From the NCBI GenBank assembly GCA_028289425.1, contig JANQPL010000011.1:248001-312000 (forward strand): 64,000 bases of DNA, in the 5' to 3' direction. The number at the start of each line of letters is the position of its first letter. Position 1 is the first letter of the stretch. Position numbers and translations under genes: made by a program. Positions 16,773-24,572 of the stretch are shown piece by piece. A model generated the notes under the pieces. The model made no database searches and was not told the DNA's origin. It saw only the letters and a list, made by a program, of their open reading frames with translations. This DNA is from Alphaproteobacteria bacterium (lineage in GTDB: Bacteria > Pseudomonadota > Alphaproteobacteria > JANQMY01).

Positions 16773-18347
16773 TTAGCCGATCGATTTGCCTTTGCCTTCC
16801 CAATAAGGCGCGCGCAGGTCCTTTTTGAGCACTTTCATGGCGCCGGAAAGCGGCAGCGGGTCCGTGCGAAACTCCACCGATTTCGGCACTTTGTATCCCG
16901 CAATGCTTTCGCGGGCATGGGCGATGATAATCTCTTCCGTGATCGTATGGCCGTCATTTGTGACGACCACCGCATGCACGGCTTCGCCCCAAGTGTCGTG
17001 GGGAATACCGATCACCGCCACTTGGGCAACGGCCGGGTGGTTTGAAATGGCGTTTTCCACTTCCACCGAATAGACATTCTCGCCGCCGGTGATGATCATG
17101 TCTTTCACCCGGTCCACAAGAAACAGATACCCCTCGTCGTCCAGATAGCCCGCATCGCCCGTATGGTACCAGCCGCCCTTGAACGACTTCTCGGTTTGCT
17201 CGCGCTTGTTCCAGTATTCCGTCATGAAGTTGCCGCCCTTGGCACACACCTCACCGGTTTCGCCCGGGGGCAGGATGTTGCCGTTTTCATCCTGAATGCA
17301 GATTTCCGTGCCCGGCACCGGGCGGCCGACGGACCGCAAACGCGGGCCGCCTTTGCTGTGATCGTCGGGCGTCAGGAAGGTGAGCACTGAACTGCTCTCG
17401 GTCATGCCGTAGCCCTGGGCGATGTTCAAATCCGGCAGAATGTCGAGCAGTTTGTCCAGCAGAACAGCCGGCATGGGTGATGCGCCGTACACCAGATTCT
17501 TCAGGCTTTGAATCTTGTCGGGACGAAAGGAAGGATCGTTGACCATCATGCCGATCATGGTGGGGACCATGGTGGTGATCGAGACCTTGTGGCGGTCAAT
17601 GAGAGCGATCACGCCCGCCGGGTCGAACATGGGGATCAACACGGTAACGCCACCCCCGCTGATCGTTGCCAACAGGCCGACCATCGACGCGGCATGGAAG
17701 ATGGGGGTTTGGATGAGATTGACTTCGCCTTCCGCAAAGCCACCCTGCAACACCATGCCCACGTGATAGCAATTCAATATTTCCGCACGCTGAGTACACA
17801 CGACCCCTTTGGGCAATCCTGTGGTGCCGCCCGTATACATGAGCACGACGGGATCGTCTTCTTCCGGTTCTTCGGGGATGACGGGTTCGGCGGCCGCCAA
17901 CAGATCTTCATAGCGCATGGTGCAGGGACCATCGCCCTCACCCATCAGAATGACGTGGCGAATAGGGTTTGGCCCATCGCCCGCTTTCATCGCCTGATCG
18001 AACGCTTGCGCGAAGTGCCGGTCCACAAAGACCACTTGCGTGCCGGAGTCGCGCACAATGTAGTCAAGTTCCTTGCCCGCCAGCCGCAGGTTGAGCGGAT
18101 TGATCACGCCTGCGCCCAGAAAGGCAGCGTGATAGAGCTCCAGATACTCATGAGAGTTCACCGCCATCACGGCAAATCGGTCTGACTTCGTAAGGCCAAG
18201 CTGATGCTTCAGCGCATGGGCCAAACGGAAAACCCGGTCGCCATGCTGGCTGAACGTGGCCTGATAGGCGCCGTCGATGACCGCCGTTTTGTCTTTATAG
18301 CGATTGATCGCAGGCACAAATCCGCGATGGTAGATGAGCTCTTTCAT
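16773..18347 (-). CDS. AMP-dependent acyl-CoA synthetase
   Basis: 524 residues of the ANL superfamily. The AMP-binding P-loop is Y-T-G-G-T-T-G-L-P-K-G near residue 175. Q-G-Y-G-M-T-E-S near 340, G-W-Y-H-T-G-D-A-G-Y and the C-terminal K-x-x-K-x-V-x-F segment (Y-K-V-P-K-S-V-E-F) with the late catalytic Lys region are present. It activates a carboxylic acid to its CoA thioester, plausibly fatty acids from the neighbouring CYP153 route. The gene is followed 48 bp later by the P450 gene on the same strand. The start codon is only 1 bp from a palindromic repeat, and no clear ribosome site precedes it. Confidence 0.9.
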   Translation of the reverse strand: MKELIYHRGFVPAINRYKDKTAVIDGAYQATFSQHGDRVFRLAHALKHQLGLTKSDRFAVMAVNSHEYLELYHAAFLGAGVINPLNLRLAGKELDYIVRDSGTQVVFVDRHFAQAFDQAMKAGDGPNPIRHVILMGEGDGPCTMRYEDLLAAAEPVIPEEPEEDDPVVLMYTGGTTGLPKGVVCTQRAEILNCYHVGMVLQGGFAEGEVNLIQTPIFHAASMVGLLATISGGGVTVLIPMFDPAGVIALIDRHKVSITTMVPTMIGMMVNDPSFRPDKIQSLKNLVYGASPMPAVLLDKLLDILPDLNIAQGYGMTESSSVLTFLTPDDHSKGGPRLRSVGRPVPGTEICIQDENGNILPPGETGEVCAKGGNFMTEYWNKREQTEKSFKGGWYHTGDAGYLDDEGYLFLVDRVKDMIITGGENVYSVEVENAISNHPAVAQVAVIGIPHDTWGEAVHAVVVTNDGHTITEEIIIAHARESIAGYKVPKSVEFRTDPLPLSGAMKVLKKDLRAPYWEGKGKSIG

Positions 18348-18348
18348 T

Positions 18349-18424
18349 CTAGTGTCCCGAATCCGAAGTTCGTCCCTATATTCAAGCTGGCGCCTTACGA
18401 ACTTCGGATTCGAAAGGACACTAG
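18349..18424. repeat. Palindromic repeat family D, copy 1 (right-arm bulge)
   Basis: Arms 18349-18373 and 18397-18424 are inverted: CTAGTGTCC then CGAATCCGAAGTTCGT, pairing with a right arm that carries three extra bases (AAA) between the two blocks. The 23-bp loop is unrelated to other copies. The left edge is 1 bp from the acyl-CoA synthetase start codon. A nearly identical copy is at 30557-30632. Confidence 0.88.
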
Positions 18425-18437
18425 CAGTTGTTTGAAG

Positions 18438-18514
18438 CTCGTGTGGTTTTGCTTCTCAAGTTCGCTCAGACGACGGCTGCAACCTGCTGGCGAACTTGAG
18501 AAGCACCACACGAG
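18438..18514. repeat. Palindromic repeat family D, copy 2 (left-arm bulge)
   Basis: Inverted arms CTCGTGTGGT-ttt-GCTTCTCAAG and its complement without the ttt. It has the same plan as the copy at 18349-18424 (GTGT near the tip, AAGTTCG at the loop side, a 3-nt one-sided bulge) but in opposite orientation, so the two form an inverted dimer. The 146 bp from 18515 to the next gene (18660) show only an ordinary upstream region. Confidence 0.85.
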
Positions 18515-18660
18515 ACGCCTCCCTTTATGACTTGCATCTTATACGCACCACCGGGGTGCGAAAATACCGAAGCCGGATGTTTTCCTTACCCCTTTGTGCC
18601 GGCACGGTCTCACGATAGAGTGGCGCCAACTAAAACACGCACCACAGTGGGAGAAGAACC

Positions 18661-19815
18661 ATGGCAAGCGACATCATCACCGGACTTCAATTGCAATCCA
18701 CCGTCAAAAATGACGGTACACTGGAACTTGCGCTGGCAGATGTTCCGTTGGCGGAACCAAAGCCTAACCAAGTGGTCATCCGCGTGGAAGCATCCCCCAT
18801 CAATCCGTCCGATTTGGGCGTGATGTTCGGGGTTGCCGATCCGACCACGGCGAAGCAATCGGGCACTTCGGAGCGGCCGGTGATCATGGCGCAGATCCCC
18901 GAGAAACTCATGGGCACCATGAAAGGCCGCGTGGATCAGGCCATGCCCTGCGGCAATGAAGGGGCGGGCATTGTGGTCAAAGCGGGGGCGAGCGATGCCG
19001 CCCAAGCCTTGATGGGCAAGGCGGTGGCCGGCTTCGGCGGCGCCATGTACGCCCAGTACCGCACGGTGGAGGCGGACCAAGTGCTGCCTCTGCCCGCGGA
19101 TGCAACACCCAAGGACGGCGCCTCATGCTTCGTCAATCCGCTGACGGCGCTTGGCATGACCGAAACCATGCGCCTTGAGGGGCACACCGCGCTTGTGCAC
19201 ACGGCGGCCGCCTCAAACCTTGGTCAGATGCTCAACAAGATCTGCATTGCCGACGGCATCGATCTTGTGAACATTGTGCGCAAGCAAGAGCAAGTAGACA
19301 TTCTAAAAAAATTGGGCGCCAAATATGTGGTCAATTCGTCCGAAGAAAGCTTCATGGGCGACCTGACGGAGGCGCTGGCGGAAACCGGCGCGACCATCGC
19401 CTTCGACGCCACCGGCGGCGGCAGGCTTGCCAACAAAATTCTGACGGCCATGGAACAGGCCGCCTTGCGTAATGCGGGCGCCTATAACCGTTATGGATCG
19501 ACCGTACACAAACAAGTTTACATTTATGGCGGGCTCGACCGCACACCGACGGAACTCACCCGTAATTACGGCATGGCCTGGGGGATCGGCGGCTGGCTGT
19601 TGCCTAACTTCATGGCCCGCGTGGGCATGGAAGTGATGGGCAAGCTGCGCGCCCGTGTCGCTGCCGAGCTCAAAACAACCTTTGCCAGCCACTACACGAA
19701 GGAAGTATCGCTTGCCGAAGCACTCACCCTTGATGCCATCAAAGTCTACGGCAAGCAGGCCACGGGCGAAAAATACCTCGTCAACCCGGCAAAGAACCTC
19801 ACCTCGGCGCTTTAG
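18661..19815 (+). CDS. Zinc-binding-dehydrogenase (MDR) family oxidoreductase
   Basis: 384 residues of the medium-chain dehydrogenase/reductase superfamily. The N-terminal GroES-like domain contains V-E-A-S-P-I-N-P-S-D-L and G-N-E-G-A-G-I-V. A Rossmann domain contains H-T-A-A-A-S-N-L-G-Q-M-L. The structural zinc cysteine cluster is absent, as in quinone oxidoreductase-like and enoyl reductase-like members, so a zinc-independent NADPH-dependent reductase is likely. The start has GGGAGAAGAACC just upstream. It appears monocistronic; a UrcA gene follows 92 bp later. Confidence 0.85.
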   Translation: MASDIITGLQLQSTVKNDGTLELALADVPLAEPKPNQVVIRVEASPINPSDLGVMFGVADPTTAKQSGTSERPVIMAQIPEKLMGTMKGRVDQAMPCGNEGAGIVVKAGASDAAQALMGKAVAGFGGAMYAQYRTVEADQVLPLPADATPKDGASCFVNPLTALGMTETMRLEGHTALVHTAAASNLGQMLNKICIADGIDLVNIVRKQEQVDILKKLGAKYVVNSSEESFMGDLTEALAETGATIAFDATGGGRLANKILTAMEQAALRNAGAYNRYGSTVHKQVYIYGGLDRTPTELTRNYGMAWGIGGWLLPNFMARVGMEVMGKLRARVAAELKTTFASHYTKEVSLAEALTLDAIKVYGKQATGEKYLVNPAKNLTSAL

Positions 19816-19907
19816 AGCATTTTTTTGCCCCCGTGCTGCACAGCACAGCGCGGGGGACCGCCCGCATCTAGTTTCCTCTTATGGAATTTCGATCCAAGGA
19901 GGAAACG

Positions 19908-20273
19908 ATGACCTTACAAAGAACAATCATGGCGCTTTGCGTATCTTCACTGATGGTATTTGCCGCCGGGATCGCAAGCGCCGAGGAAGAACGCTTGTCA
20001 ACGCAAGACTACAACATGAACGATTTGGCGGATCTGCACCGCCTCCAAACTAAGATCGTTCAAATCGCCCGCCGCATGTGCGTCGGCTTGCACAAGGAAT
20101 GGTCCTATTTCTATTCGGACGACGTGAAGTTATGCATCGAGCAAACCACGGACAACGCCATTGAGTCCACGGGCCATGCCGGTCTGCAGACCGTTCATAC
20201 AAGCGTCGCCGCGGCGGACCGCTACGACCCGGACCGTGACATCTCACTCGCCGTGGATGTCGCCGGGAAATAG
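19908..20273 (+). CDS. UrcA family secreted protein
   Basis: 121 residues. A strong AAGGAGG sits 5 nt before the ATG at 19908. Residues 1-25 form a signal peptide (M-A-L-C-V-S-S-L-M-V-F-A-A-G-I-A-S-A). The mature part has the UrcA pattern: a first strand R-L-S-T-Q-D-Y-N-M, a helix L-H-R-L-Q-T-K-I-V-Q-I-A-R-R-M-C, and a second Cys in V-K-L-C-I-E-Q, likely a disulfide pair. UrcA proteins are of unknown function and are common in sphingomonads, caulobacters and relatives. The region between the two cysteines is longer than usual. Confidence 0.75.
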   Translation: MTLQRTIMALCVSSLMVFAAGIASAEEERLSTQDYNMNDLADLHRLQTKIVQIARRMCVGLHKEWSYFYSDDVKLCIEQTTDNAIESTGHAGLQTVHTSVAAADRYDPDRDISLAVDVAGK

Positions 20274-20307
20274 GGTTTCGAAGTTGTCCACCCCGCTTCG
20301 GAGTTTT

Positions 20308-20353
20308 AGAGCGCCGTACGGTGAAATGGAACCATTCTGCCGTACGACGCTCT
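20308..20353. repeat. Palindromic element with AGAGCG ends
   Basis: Inverted arms AGAGCGCCGTACGG and CCGTACGACGCTCT, one mismatch, around an 18-nt loop containing GGAACCATTC. The form (TTTTAGAGCG ... GGAACC ... CGCTCT) matches, from memory, a palindrome widespread in Rhizobiales and related alphaproteobacteria. It sits between the UrcA gene and the Crp-like gene. It is the only clear copy in the window. Confidence 0.7.
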
Positions 20354-20493
20354 CGGCGCCGTAGATCCCAGGCTGCGGCGCCTTCCTTGATAGGGCAAAG
20401 ACATCATTCCGCGGCCGATTGCAGGAAGGTCGAAAACGCTGCACTGTTGGCATGCTCAGACTTTCATAGATATGCGCATAGACGAGGGACACC

Positions 20494-21201
20494 ATGCTCA
20501 CCGCCGAAGAGTTTGCCGACTTGGCGCGCGAAAGCATTCTGTTCGCCGATTTGGATCATGACGAGGCGGCAAGCTTGTGCGTAAAGGCCGTGGAAAAATC
20601 TTTCGCCCCTAACGAAGCGCTTTACTGCAAGGGCGATCCGGGCGGTGCCATGTACATCATTCGCTCCGGCCAAATAAAGATCAGCGTCATTTCGGCCGAC
20701 GGCAAAGAATGCGTCCTTAACTTCCAAGGTCCCGGCGAAGTGAACGGCGAAATCGCTCTGTTCGACGGCGGCGACCGTACCGCCGATGCCACCGCAACGA
20801 CCGCCGTTGAAACGCTGGTGCTGCGCCAAAGCGATGTGCGCGCTTTTTTGGAACGTCATCCGGGCCGGGCCTTTCAAGCCATTGGCGAATTGTGCCGGCG
20901 CCTGCGCCATGCCTCATCCATGGTCGAAGACGGCATTTTGTTCGACGGCGCGGCGCGGCTGGCGCGGGCCCTTATTCGTTTCGCCCATGCGCATGGCGAG
21001 GAAGTCCAAGAGGGGGTACGCATTACCCTGAAAATGCCACAGGCCAGCTTGGGCGGCCATGTAGGCCTGTCACGGGAAAATGTCAGTCGGCAGATGAAAA
21101 TTTGGTCGAACCAGAAAATACTGCGCCATGAACGCAGCGTCGTGACGATCCTGTCCCTTGATCGGCTGCAAGATATCGCGGATACGCTGCGGGACTTATA
21201 A
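20494..21201 (+). CDS. Crp/Fnr family transcriptional regulator
   Basis: 235 residues. An N-terminal cyclic-nucleotide-binding beta-barrel (about 15-125) includes G-E-V-N-G-E-I-A-L-F-D-G-G-D-R-T-A-D-A, equivalent to the cAMP phosphate-binding loop of CRP. A dimerisation helix follows, then a winged HTH with Q-A-S-L-G-G-H-V-G-L-S-R-E-N-V-S-R-Q-M as recognition region. There is no N-terminal cysteine cluster of the FNR type. It converges on an adenylate cyclase gene whose stop is 9 bp away, so cAMP produced by that neighbour is a reasonable ligand, though this is inference. Confidence 0.9.
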   Translation: MLTAEEFADLARESILFADLDHDEAASLCVKAVEKSFAPNEALYCKGDPGGAMYIIRSGQIKISVISADGKECVLNFQGPGEVNGEIALFDGGDRTADATATTAVETLVLRQSDVRAFLERHPGRAFQAIGELCRRLRHASSMVEDGILFDGAARLARALIRFAHAHGEEVQEGVRITLKMPQASLGGHVGLSRENVSRQMKIWSNQKILRHERSVVTILSLDRLQDIADTLRDL

Positions 21202-21210
21202 ACCCTCCAT

Positions 21211-23574
21211 CTACTCCGCCGGCATTCCGTCAAACGGCGCATATTGCGCATTCTCTTCCGGCGTGCCCGCATCAAACGCAACGGGCAGGCCTTGCGAGCG
21301 CCAGCCGTAAAAGCCATCCCAATAGATATGCACCTTGGCGTGCCCCCATGCGACCGCGTCGGGGCCCGCGGCTTTCGCATTGGCGCACTCCACGTTCCCG
21401 CATAAAAGAATAATGGGGTCTTCGAGCCCCACCAATTCCAGCAGTTTGGCCTGGCTCCACTCTTTCTCGTAATCGATGTGCACCGACCCCGGAATGTAGC
21501 CCATGACCCACGCACTCCAGGGGCGCAAGTCGAGCAGCACGGCACCTTGAGCGCGCAACGCTTCCACTTGCTTTGTGTCGACCGAGATCACCCCGTCGGC
21601 AATAGGTTGCCGCTCGGCGGGGTCGCTGGCCGGCACACCCGCCGCGATCAGACCCAACCGCAGATTCTGCCGGTCGGATTTGCGGCGATAGGAAAACATG
21701 TTGACGAAACCAAGCGTCACGGGTGCTGCATATTCCGCCGGCACCCGATGCCCCTTGTCTTCCACGCCAGGCGGCGGCATTGCCGCAACCCACGCCTTGC
21801 GCATGCGATTGATCGTGGCGATCTCCGCGGCGGCGTCATCGGTGCGCCCAAGATGCCCATAGGTGGCGGCCAGGATCAACCGTGCGGACAGATCGCGCCG
21901 GTTTTGCTTGACCGCCGCTGTTAGGTAGTCGGCAGCGCGGTCATAATGTTGCGCCGTGAAATGTGCGTACCCCAGCACATAATTGGTAATCCCCCTGTCC
22001 GGGCCTTCCATGCGCAGCACCTTCTCGAGCGCACGAACGGCTCGATCCGTTTCGCCCGCATTGGCAAGCACAAACCCCATCACTTCGTAGACAATCGGCT
22101 CATCGGGCGCGAGGGCGGCGGCCTGGTCGACCTCGCTCAGGGCATCGTCGTGCCGTGAGCGCATCATCCGAAAAAGCGCCCGGGACAAATGAATCATCGG
22201 GTTCGGCACATCGTTGGCCTGGTCGAAACGCTGAGAGGTGCGATTGCCCATCTCTTCCAGGCTGAACTGATACCAAAGCGGGGCATCAATATAGTTTCGG
22301 CCAAAGCTCAGTTGATACAGCAAGGCGAGCGCCCCATGGGCCCGCGCATAGTCGGGGTCGATCTCGGTTGCTTTCTGCAAATGGGGGATCGCCTTGGCAA
22401 AGCTCTCGATCTTGCCGTCGCGGAAAAAGGCCCAACCCTTGTCGAATTCAGCTTGAGCTTCCGGATCATTGGTGTCGTAGCGCCCTGCCTTTACCGTTAT
22501 TCGTTTCGGGGCTTCCAGCGGCAGTGCCCCTATGATTTGAGACGTTACCGAGTCTTGTTCGGCAAAGATTTGGGTGAGCGTCACGTCATAGCGTTCCGCC
22601 CAGACTTGCGTGCCCGACACGGCGTCCACCAGACGCGCATTGATGCGCACCCGGTCGCCTACCTGCCGAACATTGCCGGTGAGCACGAACTGCACGCCGA
22701 GACGTTGGGCAATTTGGCTGACAGATTGAGAGCTGCTTTTGAAGGCCATTGCCGCATCGCGCCCCGTCACTTCGAGCGAGGTATTCTTTGATAGATCCGT
22801 GGTCAGATCATCTGTGATGCCCAGGGCGAACACTTCTTCCGCATCGCCCAAGGCCTGAAACGGCAAAACAGCCAGCGATTGCTTGCCGGCGTCGGCTGGG
22901 CGCACTGCCGGCACTTCATCGTTGCGGTCGATAAACCACGGCCCACCGATCACAACGCCCAGCACCAGCAGCAACGCGGCCAGTCCTCCGGCCATCCAAC
23001 CATAAGGATACGCATCAAATGCCCGGGCCACGCGCCCGGCATGTTCCGGCGCCAGATCGACCGCATAGACGGGTATGGGCGCGTCGATGTTCTTAACCCG
23101 GTGGTCGCCTCGGAACAGAAAACCCGCTTCAATCTTGTTGCGCACTTGATCGAAGGCGGCGCCCGAAATGGCGATGCCGCCGGGGTCCGCAAGACCTTCC
23201 AGGCGAGCGGCGACGTTGACGCCGTCGCCATAGATTCTTTCGCTGTCGACAATCACGTCGCCCAGATTGACGCCGATGCGCAGTTTCATTTCACGGTTGG
23301 GATCGGCACTGTCTGTCGATTGTTCGATCGCCTGTTGGATCGCGATCGCACAATTCACGGCGTCGACAATGCTGGAGAATTCCGCCAACAGATTGTCACC
23401 AACCGCGTCAACAATCCGGCCCTGGTGTGCGTTTACAATCTCACGCACACGTGACCGTAAAGTTTCGATGGCCGCGACCGTGGCGGCTTCGTCGTCGGCC
23501 ATCAAACGGCTGTAGCCCACCACGTCCGCCGACAAAATGCCGCTTAGCCGCCGCTGTGTCCCCGGCTCTCCCAT
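21211..23574 (-). CDS. Class III adenylate cyclase fused to TolB-like, TPR and rhodanese domains
   Basis: About 787 residues. Residues 10-170 form a class III cyclase: I-L-S-A-D-V-V-G-Y-S-R-L-M with the first metal Asp, G-D-N-L-L-A-E-F with the second, and G-D-G-V-N-V-A-A-R-L with the transition-state Asn and Arg. A single transmembrane segment follows (around 200-220, L-A-A-L-L-L-V-L-G-V-V-I-G-G). Then come a FlgO/TolB N-terminal-like domain (S-L-A-V-L-P-F), TPR-like helices, and a C-terminal rhodanese domain with L-L-C-G-N-V-E-C as probable active Cys. It should make cAMP in the cytoplasm with periplasmic sensing parts. The ATG at 23574 is chosen over one 36 bp upstream. Confidence 0.85.
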   Translation of the reverse strand: MGEPGTQRRLSGILSADVVGYSRLMADDEAATVAAIETLRSRVREIVNAHQGRIVDAVGDNLLAEFSSIVDAVNCAIAIQQAIEQSTDSADPNREMKLRIGVNLGDVIVDSERIYGDGVNVAARLEGLADPGGIAISGAAFDQVRNKIEAGFLFRGDHRVKNIDAPIPVYAVDLAPEHAGRVARAFDAYPYGWMAGGLAALLLVLGVVIGGPWFIDRNDEVPAVRPADAGKQSLAVLPFQALGDAEEVFALGITDDLTTDLSKNTSLEVTGRDAAMAFKSSSQSVSQIAQRLGVQFVLTGNVRQVGDRVRINARLVDAVSGTQVWAERYDVTLTQIFAEQDSVTSQIIGALPLEAPKRITVKAGRYDTNDPEAQAEFDKGWAFFRDGKIESFAKAIPHLQKATEIDPDYARAHGALALLYQLSFGRNYIDAPLWYQFSLEEMGNRTSQRFDQANDVPNPMIHLSRALFRMMRSRHDDALSEVDQAAALAPDEPIVYEVMGFVLANAGETDRAVRALEKVLRMEGPDRGITNYVLGYAHFTAQHYDRAADYLTAAVKQNRRDLSARLILAATYGHLGRTDDAAAEIATINRMRKAWVAAMPPPGVEDKGHRVPAEYAAPVTLGFVNMFSYRRKSDRQNLRLGLIAAGVPASDPAERQPIADGVISVDTKQVEALRAQGAVLLDLRPWSAWVMGYIPGSVHIDYEKEWSQAKLLELVGLEDPIILLCGNVECANAKAAGPDAVAWGHAKVHIYWDGFYGWRSQGLPVAFDAGTPEENAQYAPFDGMPAE

Positions 23575-23631
23575 GGGCGAAGTTTCCCGCAAAAGACGGA
23601 TCCCGGTCAACGCGGGAAGTCGGGCGGCCGC

Positions 23632-24549
23632 CTATTTGTTCAGAAAATTGAGCGGCAGGCCGGCCACGGGCCAGTCGCAGGCGACCAACTCTCCGATCGA
23701 CGACAGAGTGATGTAGGCGGTTTTCAAATCCGCGCCCCCGAAACAGATGTTTGTGGTGAACCGGTCTTTCATGGGCGTATGGGTGACGTTTTCACCATCC
23801 GGCGAAATCGACGTGATACCGCCATTGAAGATGGTTGCCACACAGACATTGCCGGCACCATCGACGGCCAAGGAGTCCAAAAACTGATGCCCCGGAAGAC
23901 CGGCAAGGCACGTGCCGGTGCCCGGTTTGCCATCGCCCTTGAGCTTGCCCGGGCTTTCGATGGGATAGGCCCAGACGCGCCCCGTGATCGTTTCGGCGAA
24001 GTAGAGCGTGTTCTCGTCCGGTGACAACCCCACCCCGTTGGGCGTGTACACGGGAAAAACGAGCTCCGTGATCTGCGACCCGTCGGGTTTTGCGTAATAG
24101 ACCGCACCGCGATCCTGCTGACGTCCGTAGCTCTTTCCAAGGTCGCTAAAGTAAAACCCGCCCTGCGCATCGAATACGATGTCGTTCGGCCCGTTAAGCG
24201 GCACGCCCTCACATTCCGTATACAGAATGGTGACATCGCCCGCTTCAAGATCCACCCGCTCGATTCGCCCGCCGCTGTAATCTTCTGCCTTATCGCCGGG
24301 CAGAAGCTGACCGTCCCGTGTCTCATGCCAGGTGAAACCACCATTGTTGCATACATAGACAGCGCCATCCGGCCCCACCGCCGCGCCATTGGGGCCGCCG
24401 CCCAGCTCCGCCACCACGTCGATCCTGCCCGCCGGGGTCACCCGGCTTAACGTGCCGCGGGCGATTTCCACTAAAATGATCGAGCCGTCGGCTATGGCAA
24501 TGGGCCCTTCCGGAAATCTAAGTCCGGTGGCGATGGTGCGAATGTTCAT
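23632..24549 (-). CDS. SMP-30/gluconolactonase family protein
   Basis: 305 residues forming a six-bladed beta-propeller of the SMP-30/LRE group: L-R-F-P-E-G-P-I-A at the start (metal Glu), N-G-A-A-V-G-P-D-G, N-G-P-N-D-I-V-F-D (metal Asn) and Y-T-P-N-G-V-G-L-S-P-D-E (metal Asn and Asp side). Family members are Ca/Zn-dependent lactonases or esterases. It is the last gene of a five-gene same-strand run that starts with the metallo-beta-lactamase-fold gene at 29920. A good GGAGAA precedes the ATG. The lactone is unknown. Confidence 0.87.
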   Translation of the reverse strand: MNIRTIATGLRFPEGPIAIADGSIILVEIARGTLSRVTPAGRIDVVAELGGGPNGAAVGPDGAVYVCNNGGFTWHETRDGQLLPGDKAEDYSGGRIERVDLEAGDVTILYTECEGVPLNGPNDIVFDAQGGFYFSDLGKSYGRQQDRGAVYYAKPDGSQITELVFPVYTPNGVGLSPDENTLYFAETITGRVWAYPIESPGKLKGDGKPGTGTCLAGLPGHQFLDSLAVDGAGNVCVATIFNGGITSISPDGENVTHTPMKDRFTTNICFGGADLKTAYITLSSIGELVACDWPVAGLPLNFLNK

Positions 24550-24572
24550 GTGTGTTTCTCCTAAAGTTTCGG

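Noticed and set aside
15957-17045. Long plus-strand frame opposite the P450 and synthetase
   Set aside because: Spans the boundary of two real minus-strand genes; shadow composition.
19829-19851. Hairpin CCCCCGTGCTG / CAGCGCGGGGG after the MDR gene as a terminator
   Set aside because: The T tract precedes the stem instead of following it on the coding strand, so it lacks the order of an intrinsic terminator.
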